Assembly (NCBI GenBank): GCA_001574975.1
Contig: KQ965801.1
Coordinates: 189,301 to 253,300 of the forward strand
Source: Gonapodya prolifera JEL478
Taxonomy: Eukaryota > Monoblepharomycota > Monoblepharidomycetes > Monoblepharidales > Gonapodyaceae
DNA length: 64,000 nt
Direction of reading: 5' to 3'
Part shown: positions 10,263 through 21,057 of the stretch, piece by piece
Layout: each line of letters starts with the position of its first letter
Numbering within the stretch: the first letter of the stretch is position 1
The notes under the pieces: generated by a model
Databases searched by the model: none
Told to the model about the DNA's origin: nothing
Seen by the model: only the letters and a program-made list of their open reading frames with translations
Translations under genes and position numbers: made by a program

Positions 10263-11491
10263 ATGTCACGCCCTACATTCACAGTCGACGAAATTCCGAG
10301 CCTGAGTGGGAAGGTCGCTATCGTCACAGGTGCGCACATCGCCTTGATCCCGTCTCGCTCGCTCCCGTATCACACATCACACCACTCCAGGCGCTTCCTC
10401 GGGCATCGGCCGCGAGGCCGCCCTCCAACTGGCCAAGAAAGGCGCCCATGTCATTCTCGCCGTGCGGTCAAAAGCTCGTGGCGATGAAACAGCAAAGTAC
10501 ATCAAGTCTGAAGAGCCAAACGCTAACGCGGAAGTGGCCCTTCTCGATCTTGCGCGGCTGGCGTCCGTCAAGGAGTTCGCGGAGGCCTTTATCGCGCGGG
10601 GACTGCCCCTTTCAGTCTTGATGAATAATGCTGGCATCGGTTTGACCAAGTTCAGTTTGACCGAGGACGGTTACGAGAGCCAGTGGCAGTCAAACCACCT
10701 CGGGCACTTCTATCTGACACTTCTGTTGCTGCCGGTGCTGCAGCGGACGACAACTAAGCAGGCTCCCGCGACGATTCACAACGTGTCGTCGGTCTTGGCG
10801 TGGATGAGCTACGACAGTGGGATTCTGAGCGAGGAAAAGATCGTCGATGAGGAGTCATACTCTGCCCACAAGGCGTACGGGCAAAGCAAGGTAAGACAAA
10901 CGAACGAGTTCAGACAATCAGGCATGCAACATTCAATATTGTCTCAACAGCTTGCACAAATCGGGTTCACGCGCCAGCTTGCGCAGCTTCTCGGGCCTGA
11001 CTCCAACATTATTGTCACAGCATGCTACCCTGGAGGTGAGATAGTCTTTGTGGTAAAAATTCTCACTACCATCAAAATTTTCCTTCTCTTCAGACATGAT
11101 CCGCACCGAGTTCACTTCGAAAGTGAACTCAAGTGCGCTCATGAAGGCCTTTGTACAATCTATTTCATGGCTTCAGGGGCCCTCCGTACCAAAAGGAGGT
11201 GAGTCAAAGGCTCGATTCCCAGCCCTCAAATATCATGTTCTCAGTGCGATCACTTCGCCCATGACAGCGCTTACCCAACTGTACGTCTCAACATTCCCCC
11301 TATTCCCCTCCCTGGTCGCGAAGAACGCGATCCCCAGCGGCTCCTTCTTTACCTACATTTGCAAGCACCAGCCACTCAAACCAGACTCGTGGCCCGGAAA
11401 CGCGGAGCTTCCGGAGCGTGTGTGGGATTTGAGCGTGAAGCAGATCGAGAAGACGGGGTTTAGTGTGCCTGAAGTGGCGTCGAGGTTGTGA
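10263..11491 (+). CDS. short-chain dehydrogenase/reductase (retinol-dehydrogenase-like)
   Basis: Exons 10263-10329, 10391-10890, 10951-11035 and 11094-11491 join in frame to 349 residues. Introns are 57-61 nt with GT...AG borders. Residues ~18-35 give the Rossmann cofactor motif TGASSGIG, split by intron 1; NNAG follows at about 105-108, NVSS at about 160, and the catalytic YGQSK (Tyr-x-x-x-Lys) just before intron 2. This is an NAD(P)-dependent oxidoreductase of the kind acting on lipophilic alcohols or ketones; the substrate cannot be read from sequence. A GTGAGT near 11201 could be a further donor, but reading through keeps frame, so I left it exonic. The gene looks intact. Confidence 0.85.
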
Positions 11492-11744
11492 CAGCGATGA
11501 CACCACTGTGATTGTGAATAGGTTGATTGCATGCAATGTATGGGATTTTGAAAATTTACTTGTTTCTCTGACTGCAAGTCTCTGGAGCTTCTGATCACGA
11601 CAGACGGGGGTAACTTGTCGTACCGCAATTGGTACTTTGCGTTCTGAATTGTGGAATTACATCGCTGAGTCCTTTGCCAGTCATGTATTATTTCTCTTTC
11701 GAAACAGCCCCGAATAAAACAGGGATGAGCTGTGTTGACTGAGG
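11492..11744. other. intergenic
   Basis: Short gap between the SDR gene and the decayed kinase; no feature seen. Confidence 0.4.
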
Positions 11745-12900
11745 TTGCGTTCTACCTCTCAAACCTATTCCAAGCAATACACCACGGGGAACGCGCCTTT
11801 TCTTTCGCAAACTACGTGCCTCTCGTCTCTGATTCAACTCAAAAGGCCGAAATTGCAGGACTGGGAGATCGATCCCGACCAAGTTATGTTCACCATCGGC
11901 CCCGAGTTCCGAATCGGGAGTGGAGGGTACGGGGATGTGTATCAGGGGACGTATTGCGGGATTAGAGTCGCTGTTAAGGTGTTCAGATTCACGAATGACG
12001 GCGCTATGGTGGAAGTGATTACTTCCGTATCCGTCACCTAATTTGCGGGACTCCACCGAAACCATCTCCACAAAAGACTTTCATGCGTAAAGTACGACGA
12101 TGGCACCGGTTGAAATTTGAGCACGTTCTGCCTCTGTTTGGGGCCTGTACGAAGCCATTCCTCATAATGGTGTCGCCACTAATGCCAAATGGAACCATTT
12201 TGGACCATCTTCGGAAAAACAAGAACGCAAACCGCGTCCAATTGGTGCGTGCGTCCACTGAAAAGTTCAAATTTGTACCCCTGCTCTGCCTTTCTAATCA
12301 ACTATTGTATACTTAGAGCTGAATACGATTGTCGAGAACTCGGCAAATGCGCCATTTGTCGATGAACATGGGAAGGGTGTTGTCGGGGACTTCGGAGTCC
12401 GACATATCGCTGAATTCGGAGAATACAGGTGGAACGCCCGAGCGGATGCTGGAACCTGATCATCCCGATAAACCGCCGACGCACGCCAGTAAACACTACG
12501 GCGTCAGATATCTATTCGTTTGGGATCTTCGTCTACTTGGTGAGTTAAAAAACCATGAATAGTACTTCGCGAACTGCGCCGTGCTCACCTCGGTTGTGCC
12601 TTCCATGAAATAGGTGTGGGTAAGAGATGGCAAGCCGTATGGTAACGTCTCCACAATCAGCGCACGGGACTCCCTCCTTGAGGAGATTGTCCGCAACCGC
12701 AAGCGACCTGACCTGAATAACCCACGCCTCACCGACATGCCACGGGAGCTCAACAATCTCATGCAACATTGCTGGGCGGCAGACCCTTGAGAGCGACCAA
12801 AATCGTTTCGAGACATCCTGAATGTTCTCGAAGTTCTCTTGCCAGCACACCAGCTGATTGTCAAGGGACCTGAATCGACGCCGTTGTCGTCATCAGGTGA
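11745..12900 (+). pseudogene. decayed protein kinase domain at the front of an NLR-like gene
   Basis: Recognisable kinase pieces appear in order but in different frames. The glycine loop is RIGSGGYGDVYQGTY with VAVKVF (11900-11985). N-lobe strands follow (KFEHVLPLFGACTKPFLIM, PNGTILDHL, 12110-12220), then an FGVRHIAEFGEYRW-like activation segment (about 12390-12440). The helix-H/I region (NNLMQHCWAADP, stop, ERPKSFRDILNVLEVL) spans 12745-12840. The stop at about 12789 sits where kinases have Arg, as expected from CGA to TGA. Several frameshifts remove the catalytic loop. With the NB-ARC and TPR parts downstream it makes a kinase-NB-ARC-TPR layout, a signal-transducing STAND protein in fungi. 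It cannot make an active kinase as it stands. Confidence 0.7.
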
Positions 12901-12965
12901 GCTCGTCTTGCAATTCCGATCGGATAACTAAGCAACAGCTGACATGCTCCACATGATGATCCGCC

Positions 12966-14065
12966 TCAGGTCCTGAGACTTTCTATGTTCTTTTTCCGAG
13001 AAACGAGCGATTTATAGGTCGCAGAGCGTTTCTTGAGAAGCTGGAGCGGGACCTTTTTGGGGACGGCAAATGGCGCAAAAGGAGCGCTCATGGGGCTTGG
13101 CGGAGTGCGCTCGAGCTCACGTACAGGATAAAGGAACGCCACCCTGACTTTTCGGTGCTTTGGTTGCCCACGATGAGCGTCGCCAGCTTCACCCAAGCTT
13201 GTGACCAAGTCGCTACCGTGTTGGGTGTCATGATTGTGGGGGAGACAAGCGGGAAGACCCTGAGGAGGTTCTGAAGAGACACCTGGAGAACAGTGGCAGA
13301 CGACACTTCTTGATAGTGGACAATGCCGACGACATTGAAGTTCTGGCAGGAAGTGGGTCGGAGAAGGGGGTCAAGGAGCACGTCCCAAAAAGTGAGCGGG
13401 GTCGCATCGTGTTCACGACACGTTCAAATAAGGCTGCGACGGTTGTGGCGCAAAACAAGGTGCTGGCGTTGGATGCAATGGATGAGACGGAGGCCTTGGA
13501 CTTTTTGCCGAGATGACCGCCAGAATCTCTTGGAAGATCGAACACTTGCAACAGAGCTTCTTCAGGAGCTCACGTTTTTTCCTCTTGCAATTGCGCAAGC
13601 AGTGGCGTACCTCAACAGCAACCTCAATGACTCAGCACAACGTTGTCTTGGATAGTTGAGGGACAGAGATCGGGATCGCTTTGACCTTCTGAGCGAGGAT
13701 TTTGATGACGAGACCCGCTATGAAGGAGCGCAAAACGCCGTTGGAACTACGCGGCTTGTTTCCTTTGAGCAAATACAACGTGATGATCCCGCAGCTGCTG
13801 AAATCCTGTCATTGTGGCGTGCATTGACTGCAAAGCCATTCCGTACTCTATATTCCCACATGTTGCTCTTGGTGGAGTTGCGATGGACAAAGCCATCGGT
13901 ACTCTCGTTGGCTACTCCTTTTTTACCCCACGATCTGACGGCAAGCTTTATGATATCCACAGTCTGGTGCAGCATGCAGCTTCACGTCGGTGGCTCAAAA
14001 CCCAAGGTACCATCAGTGCGAAGACCATTTCTGCCATAATACACCTCGAAACCGTGCAATTCTGA
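12966..14065 (+). pseudogene. decayed NB-ARC nucleotide-binding domain with P-loop deletion
   Basis: Motifs appear in family order: FIGRRAFLEKLERDLF (about 13009), LMGLGGV (about 13092), then directly ALELTYRIKERHPDFSVLW. The GKT/GKS of the P-loop, expected between GGV and ALEL, is missing. Next come Walker B FLIVDNADD (13301-13327), the sensor GRIVFTTRSN (about 13401), the GLPL-like ELTFFPLAIAQA (about 13566) and the winged-helix region (SFEQIQRDDPAAAEIL, GTLVGYSFFT, DIHSLVQHAA) to about 14000. At least three frame changes occur (about 13225, 13510, 13810). NB-ARC proteins switch by ATP binding; this one has lost both frame and P-loop. Confidence 0.75.
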
Positions 14066-14141
14066 CGATTGGGAAAATCGTCCCACATGGTGCTCATACC
14101 TCACTCACGTGGAAATAGTCCTGGAAACTAATGAGTAATGG

Positions 14142-15268
14142 TCAGGTGGACAAGGCGGTGGCAATATTGGAGAAGGTGATGGCCATCACGTCTCTTACGC
14201 TGAAAAGAGGATGACCCATCCCGGCTGGCGACATTTCACCCACTTGCTCTTGTATACCAGGCCGATGGGCAGGTCGACAAGGCGTTTGAAATTTTAGAGA
14301 AGGTGGTGGCCGTAGAGGCGCGCATCTTTTCACAGCAGGACCCATTGCTGTTGGTGTCACAGCATGCGCTTGCTATTGTGTACCATGACAATGGTCAGGT
14401 GGACAAAGCAGTTCGGATCTTAGAGAAACTGGTGGCCATTGAGGCGATTTCTCTGGCGGAGAATCACCTAGATAGACTTGCGTCACTGCACGCCTTGTGC
14501 ATGGCGTATGTGGACATTGGCCAGGTGGGCGAGGGTATGGAGCTTTTGGAGAAGGTGGTGGCCATTTGGACAACCATCGTGCCAGAAGAGCACCCATCTC
14601 GTCTGGCTTCTCAATTCGTGCTCTCTTGCGCGTACCGTGAACACGGAGACGTGGACAAGGCCCTGTCACTTTTGCTCCATGTCGTTGTGATGTATTCTCG
14701 TTTCATGGCAGAGGAGCACCCATACCTGCTCGCATCGCAGCGTGAGCTTGCAAATACCTACTGGGTAAGTGCGCACGTAGACAAGGCGATGGAGCTCCTG
14801 CACCATGTGGTCGCAATCACGACACGCACCATGGCGGAGGGGCACCAAGCGCGTTTGAAGTCACAGCAGTCATTTGCCATGATATATGAGGTCATCGGAC
14901 AGCGTGAAAAGGCCTTACCCCTTCTAGAACATGTGGTATCTGTCGCGACACGAACAATGTCAGAAGAGCATTTCTTGCTGGTGCGGTGGGAGCAACAGCT
15001 AGCCGCAATGCGTGAACGATCAGGCCTGAGTGGTGCAACAGTTGACGCCCCACTGCGGAAGCTGGTATCTAAGGTTCCAGTCGCCGCAGAGCCCTCGGTT
15101 GGGACTGCATCAACCACACATGGGATTGGCCTGTCGGAATTGCAGGGTTCGCGCAATGGTCCCATAAAGAGTGTGGGTCGCTTTGTGAAGGGTTTGTTCA
15201 AACGTACGAAATATAGGGAGACCGTGTATGTTGTTTTTGGTTCGACATCCCGGCACTGCAATCAGTGA
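14142..15268 (+). pseudogene. TPR region of the NLR-like gene (open from 14303)
   Basis: From 14303 a 321-residue frame is open and holds about five 42-residue TPRs (NGQVDKAVRILEKLVAIEA, GQVGEGMELLEKVV, QREKALPLLEHVV). Two more units can be read with frame changes at 14142-14300. The tail SVGRFVKGLFKRTKY almost matches that of the ankyrin-TPR protein at 6698-7885. The layout kinase, NB-ARC, TPR is collinear with 11745-14065, so this is the 3' end of the same decayed gene, although this part alone could still be translated from an internal start. Confidence 0.7.
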
Positions 15269-15630
15269 ATACTATTAATATTATGAAGTAAGCGATTGCT
15301 CATGTCGTCGTCTCCTTTGTGTGTCAGGAAAATGCGTGAACCCAAATGCGAATGGAAGGCGGACCCCAAAACTAGCATACACCACCCAATTCTCGGATTC
15401 AGGAGCAGTTAGCGACAGGGGGATGTGGGATTGTGGTTGATTTCCGAACTTTTCCATGGGAGACGATGGGGGACGATGGGAGACTCCCTTCGGAGGTGTA
15501 ACACCCCCCCACATTCTCCGCCCGCATCACCCTCAAATACAGGGACAAACTGTCTTGTATATCGACAACGACTGTCTGAATCAATCCCCGAATCCCCCTT
15601 TCCACCCCCATCGTCGATATTCGAACTTTA
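15269..15630. other. intergenic upstream of P450
   Basis: Contains a C-rich run and an imperfect GG(A)GACGATGG direct repeat near 15457-15482. Likely promoter of the P450 gene; no defined element. Confidence 0.35.
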
Positions 15631-17847
15631 ATGCAGGCACTAATATCCAATCTTGTTGTGATCGGTGCACTCACGTTCCTATTGTACGAGCTCTGGCGGC
15701 GCATTTGGCTCGACTTTGGAGATAACGTTCCTGTAAGATGGGAAGAACTGCACTCTCACGTATCAGATTCCCGATCACTAACTTTGTGCGATCGTGCAGA
15801 TCGTCGTGTCGCTTGTGGGAATACGACCCCGCCTTTCAGACATCAAGCGGCTTCATCTCTTCCACCTCGAATCGTGCCGCTCTCGTGGTGCCACAACAAT
15901 TCGTACCATACTCCCTTTTGGGAAGCGCTCCACGTTTGTTGTTGGAACACCGAGTCTACTGAGGGAGTTGTACGTCTCACAGAACTGGGAGCGTTTTGAT
16001 AGACCCATGCCCGGAATGGTACCTTCGTTTGATGTGGGTGCATGAACAGAAAACGCGAATGCGGACTTCCGCAACAAGCCATACTGTCCACACTCCTTTT
16101 CGTTGCAGGACCATGTAGGAGGCTTGTTACTTCAACCAAATGGAACTAAGTGGAGGGAGGCACGTGAGGTGAGTATGTAGTTGTTTTGAGCTTCTATTAT
16201 GATCAAATGATGGTTTGACTCTCCAAACTCTCCAAAACCTCTGTAACAAGCTCTTCAACAAGTCATTCACCGGTCCTTCTGTCCGGGGCTACATGGATGT
16301 GTGAGTCGTTGGCGTTGCTGTCCAATAGCTCTTTGTGTGTGTGTATTTCCTTTTGGTCGACTCCAGTGTAGTCAATCTCAACGAGACACTCATGGAAAAC
16401 CTCGCACGGGCGCAAAAAGCCAGTCCGACTGGATTCGATATTCAGAACTTTCTCGCTTGCTACGCTTTTGACGTGATATCGGCACTTTCGTTTGGCCAAG
16501 AGCTCGGCATACAGACACCAGAAGGAGAGCACTACCTTCACGATGGAGAGAAGATGCAGGAGATTGCGAACGTATGGAACTCACTTTCGGCGCAGCTTGG
16601 CGAGAGTTTTGTTCCACAATCCATCAAGAAAAGGTAACTGACTTCTTACTTATAACCAATCGCGTAATTGCAAAACTTTTAAACATTGGTTCTCAGCCGT
16701 CTTGACATGGCCGCCCCGTTTCAGGCAATCATTCGAAAGAACTTAGCTCGCGCACGTGCCGCCAAAGCGTCTGGTCAAGCCCCGACTGGTAGATTCTCAG
16801 TGCTCGACGACCTCATTGTGAGCAACGAAAGGCTTCCTGAGTTTATGGCGGCGGATGACAATGAGGTTGTAAAGCACCTGATGACGCTGCTTTTCGCGGG
16901 TCATGGTGCGTTTATAAATTTGGAGTTTGGAGTGAGGAAGAAAATCAAGGGCTTACATTCATCGCCCGAAGACACAACTGCGGGGCTCCTATCATTCATG
17001 ACGTACCATCTCAGTGTGAGTCACTTGAAGCTTGTTCCGTTTTCAAAGACCTTATGACTAAAGCCACGACTTGTAGTACTCACCTGAATGGCGTAAGGCC
17101 ATTCGCGATGAATTTTGGAACGAGCATGATACCATCACTGGACAAGCTCGAGCAGCTAAAGGTGGGTGGTTCCATGAATGAACGTTTCACTCTATCACTG
17201 AAGGAGCTCTCACCTCTCTCCAGGCTCTCAATGCATGCATCAAGGAGACTCTCCGAATGTATCCTTCAGCTCCGTTTGGGGGCGGGCGTGTCATGGCGCA
17301 GGATCACACAGTATCGTACACGGAGGTTGACGGCTCGGTGCGCATTGTTCGCTTCAAGAAGGGTGATACTTTGTTCCCAGGTCTTGTGGGTATAAGGATC
17401 AACATAATCCTTGTGTGTATGCTTACTTTATTTGTTATTACCCCCCCATCCGTGCCCGAACAGCACATCCCGCAGATGACCCCGGAGTTTTGGGACAAAC
17501 CCGTGGAGAAATGGGATCCATCTCGCTTCTTGGAGGACTCGAAGGGAGGATCCTTACATCAGTACGCGTACCTTCCATTTGGACAGGGCGTGCGGAAATG
17601 CATTGGAGAAAAGTAAGCGTCGCATTGGTCTCAATATACCTTTGACCAGGACTTACATTCTCGCACTATCTTCTGTTCCAGACTTGCCCTTTCTGAGGCC
17701 CGAGTGACCATGTGCAACATTTTACGTCGATGGGACATTGTTCCTGCCGACAACGCGGAAATTCGATTCCCATTTGCGCAGAGCTTTTCTGGCACGCTGA
17801 AGGCAGCTGACGGCGTGGGGGTGAAGCTCCTCGAAATCGGACTCTAG
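15631..17847 (+). CDS. cytochrome P450 monooxygenase, 11 exons, one frame break
   Basis: Exons 15631-15732, 15800-16033, 16109-16168, 16251-16300, 16367-16633, 16697-16905, 16972-17015, 17077-17161, 17224-17385, 17464-17612 and 17682-17847. The N-terminus is a membrane anchor (LISNLVVIGALTFLLYELW). Later come the C-helix KWREARE, the I-helix LLFAGHDTTAG (codon split by an intron), the K-helix KETLRMYP (ExxR), WDPSRF, and heme-binding FGQGVRKCIG at about 17577-17606 with the ligand Cys. A membrane-bound haem monooxygenase; substrate unknown. Exon 8 is 85 nt: its start reads YSPEWRKAIRDEF and its end reads DKLEQLK in another frame, so one base is extra or missing near 17130. About 508 residues if frame were kept. 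Possibly a recent pseudogene or a sequence error. Confidence 0.85.
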
Positions 17848-18252
17848 GAAGTTGTTCATGTATATGTATAATACATATGTGTTTTGTGATACAAATGCTC
17901 CAAAAATGACCGCCGCGGATTCACGGTTGATTTAGGCTGGGGTGACCAACCGGTGCACTGCCATCCTCTAACCGATATGGTGTGGGCTGGAAGGGGTCCG
18001 AAGGTGTTGTGGCGTTAATGACGCGTCACATTAATGTGGGTTTCCGTCGACGACTGTGCTCCACATCACGTTACATTCGATGTTAATTTAATTCGATATA
18101 GATAACTGATCAAATCTTAAACCCTCAGTTCGAAATTTGGTTCGGAAGTTGCATCAAACTATTCAATTAATCACAACAACACGAAATTGCAGATCCTGAA
18201 TCAGGATGGGGACTACGATAAACAGAAATTGTTCTTCCTTTCTATTCCTGGG
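17848..18252. other. intergenic between convergent genes
   Basis: The P450 gene (plus) and the LRR-like gene (minus) converge here. No transcript-like feature seen. Confidence 0.4.
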
Positions 18253-18828
18253 CTAGATCACAACCGTCAAAAGTGTGCAGAGTTCCATTGGCTTGTCCGC
18301 GTCGTCTTCTCCAATGGTGTACAATTGACACACGGGGCAATCGACCTCCACCAAATTAAAGCTCCTCCTCACTTTAATGTCAGCAATGAGGTCGATAGCA
18401 CCACATTCGACAAGGAGACTGTGAAGTTCTTTGATGGTCACCTCGTCATCGTCGAGAGTTTGTTCCACTTGGTTGCCTTCCACGTTCAGGCTCTTGAGAG
18501 TGTCGCCAAGTTTTTGGAGGAAGTACACCATGGTGACAATCTTGTCAATGGAGCACTCGCGAAGAGTAAGATCGACCAGATGGGGACAAGTCCGTGCAAG
18601 ATGGTCAACGAACACGTGGTCTGAGCATCCAGTACTATCCAAATAGAATACTTTGAGCTTAAGCTCCCCGGAGTGACAGAAGATTGGTAGCACGCGAAAG
18701 TCAAACTGCAGGACGAAGCCATCAGCCTTGAGACGATTATGCGCAATCTGACGGAGACAATCCAGCTTCACACGATCTGGAGTACCAGCCAAGTATGTTC
18801 GGTGTTCCACCGGGCAAGCCGGCATCAA
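18253..18828 (-). CDS. LRR-like protein (F-box/LRR type), 191 residues
   Basis: Single open frame with leucine-rich-repeat-like segments: FVDHLARTCPHLVDLTLREC, then LQKLGDTLKSLNVEGNQ. A Cys-containing C-terminus (VDCPVCQLYTIGEDDADKP) follows. Fungal F-box/LRR proteins recruit substrates to SCF ubiquitin ligases, but no F-box is visible here, so either a 5' exon is missing or the protein is only LRR-like. Its first 34 bp overlap the start of the divergent SDR gene at 18795, so one of the two starts is probably wrong. Confidence 0.5.
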   Translation of the reverse strand: MMPACPVEHRTYLAGTPDRVKLDCLRQIAHNRLKADGFVLQFDFRVLPIFCHSGELKLKVFYLDSTGCSDHVFVDHLARTCPHLVDLTLRECSIDKIVTMVYFLQKLGDTLKSLNVEGNQVEQTLDDDEVTIKELHSLLVECGAIDLIADIKVRRSFNLVEVDCPVCQLYTIGEDDADKPMELCTLLTVVI

Positions 18829-20325
18829 ATTTCCTGTCTTCCACCGCCCGCACGACCCAAATATCCTCCGGCGCTGGCAAAGGCGCAGACCCCGCAGACG
18901 GCGTGCGCGAAAAGCTTGAGGCTCGGGTCGGGAAGCCGCGGTTGGAGGGGAAGGTGAGACGTCAGTTCCGAGTTTCTGGTGCGGTGCGGTGATGGAAGAG
19001 CAGAGACTGAGAGACGGTTTTGGTGGTGGTACTAGGTGTGTATTGTGACGGGAGCGGGCTCGCTCAAGGGGATCGGAAGGGGGTCGTGTATCGCGTTTGC
19101 GCAGAATGGGGCGGCTGCTCTTGTGAGTTGTTCACTTTCCCTGACATCGGCAACCGGGAACAGGAGAACTGACTCGTAATTCGACTGGTCTCTTCTTTTT
19201 CGGCGGAATAGTACGTCACCGACTTCGACCAAACCAACCTCTCCTCGCTCCCCGCTCTCATCGAGAACAGCTACCCCAACACTCGCGCCATCGCCCAACA
19301 AATCGACGCCGCGAACGCAGCCGACGTCAAAGGGATCTGCCATCGCGCCCTGACGGAATTCGGGAGGCTCGACGTTTTCTTTGCGAATGCGGGTGTCGGC
19401 GTGGGAGATGTGTTGGCCAAGACGAGCGTGGAGGCGTTTAATAGGGTCGTGAGGGTTAGTGCGGTATGTTTGTCGACTTGCGTGTTACAGGCGGAGGGGA
19501 TGTGTGCTGATGGTGTTTGGGGGTGGAGGTTGGGTCCGATCCTTGCCTGCAAGCATGCGTCTCAGGCCATGCAAGTGACTTCAAAAGGAAAGACTGAAGC
19601 TGGTGACTCTTTTGTCTGCACTGCGAGTGTTGGTGAGTCGATTTTGTTGTAGTTGAGAATCGCTTCGTGTTTCTTCGTCGAGTTGTGCTATCATCCTCAT
19701 GGACTACAGCCGGCATGAGATCCGGAGCCGGAAGTATCGAGTACTCGATGTCGAAAGAAGCGTGAGTTGGAAGTGGAGTGGAATAGCGGAACGACGAGAA
19801 TTCATCTTCGATAATTCACAGGGTAATCAACCTCGTTGCGTCGGCGGCCTGGCAGCTGTCGAGGACGGGAGTTCATGTCAACGCAGTGTGAGTCGTAGTA
19901 TGCATCGCTTGGAGCTCAAAAAATGCTACCACGTATAATCTTCTTTGAAGTAACCCAGGACTAACCGAAACAGGTGGGCGGCTCGTTTCTTGAATTCTTC
20001 CGACACGTCACAAATCGCCTTGCCACCACCCCGCCAGGAATGACAATCGGCACCTTCGCCGACGCCCGCGGTCGCAGCAGCATCAACAAAGTCGGGCAGC
20101 TCAACCCCACCGGCCGGTACCCGATCCCTGAAGAGATCGCCGCCGCTGTTGTCTTCCTCGCCAGTGACGACGCGAGCTATGTCAGTGGTCAGAACTTGCC
20201 GGTGTGCGGAGGGCTGAGTGGTGAGTGTTCTTGTTGATGGAGGAGGGCGTGGAGATTGTTTGATTGATTTGAATGTCGATTATGACTTAGCGTCCCACCC
20301 TGTTGTCCCGGGACGATTCTTCTGA
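18795..20325 (+). CDS. short-chain dehydrogenase/reductase, 9 exons with a 23-nt micro-exon
   Basis: Exons 18795-18953, 19036-19122, 19212-about 19632 (a poor intron may lie near 19464-19530), 19710-19761, 19822-19887, 19951-19973, 20038-20220 and 20291-20325. Motifs: VTGAGSLKGIGRG (cofactor loop), YVTDFD, FANAGVG, catalytic YSMSKEA, NPGLTETGM, FLASDDASYVSGQ and the C-terminal ASHPVVPGRFF. This is a classical NAD(P)-dependent SDR of a fungal family; substrate unknown. The 23-nt exon carries PGLTET and is needed to keep both frame and motif. Around 19464-19530 the frame runs through, adding about 22 unusual residues before LGPILACKHAS; an intron there would not splice in frame, so a single-base problem is possible. 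Confidence 0.75.
19951..19973 (+). other. 23-nt micro-exon of the SDR gene
   Basis: Bounded by ...TTTGAAG (acceptor) and GTGGGC (donor). It encodes only N-P-G-L-T-E-T with split codons at both ends, restoring the conserved NPGLTETG motif of the family between VHVNAV and MTIGTF. Confidence 0.7.
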
Positions 20326-20527
20326 GCTCCTACGATGTATTAATAAAAATCGTATGAATGTTTCAAGGATCTTGTTTACATTCATCAAAATACCTTGATT
20401 TCAAAGATGAGTGTGAAATTGACGATAATTTCAACGTCCCAAGGTTCAAAATATCTTCCCCTTATACATTTGTTGAAATACAATACTTGATTCTCATCAA
20501 AATTACTTTTCTGAAATCTGGAATCAA

Positions 20528-20887
20528 TGGCTTCACTCAGGGAACTTATCAAAATTTGTGCTCAAAATCAAAGAGAAAACACATTGGTCTTTGGTTCAAC
20601 TTTTTGAAAAGTTTACCAAGAAAAGCAAGAAGAGAGCGAGAGATATCATCAGAGATATTGTGCAAAATTGTGGAATACCTAAACTTTCACGACAGATTCA
20701 CATCGCGGGATATCAAATAATTCACACTGCAACATTCAAAAACGCACACGTTGTGGTGTGCTTTGGAATGAAGAGAGGACATGTTGTGAAAGATGGTTGG
20801 AACGACTATGAAGAACTTGAGAAAGTCGCATTGGAGACAATTAAAGACATAAAAAAGGGTGGAAAAGGAAAATTCAAGGCTTCTTAG
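20528..20887 (+). pseudogene. unknown AT-rich gene remnant
   Basis: ATG 20528 opens MASLRELIKIC; after one base shift near 20555 a second frame continues as LKIKEKTHWSLVQLFEKF..., HIAGYQIIHTATFKNAHVVV and ...IKDIKKGGKGKFKAS to the stop at 20885-20887. Lysine-rich and helical, no family recognised. It sits directly before the BRO/MSV199-T5orf172 relic and could be an upstream exon of it. Confidence 0.35.
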
Positions 20888-21057
20888 GATACGTCACAAA
20901 ATGATAAAATTCCGGAAGATGATCATCAAACAGAAAATGGAAGCATGGATCAAAAAGAGCATATATTTGGTACGGGATCGATAGGCAAATTTTTGAAAGA
21001 AACGTAGACGGAGAGCAAAAACTTGTTCAACTTTTGAAAACGCTCTCGAACCGCCTA

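Noticed and set aside
13218-13262. P-loop-like string VGETSGKT in one frame of the NB-ARC region
   Set aside because: It lies in the wrong frame; the true frame here reads DKREDPEEVLKRHLENSG and leads into Walker B. The resemblance to GxxxxGKT is chance.
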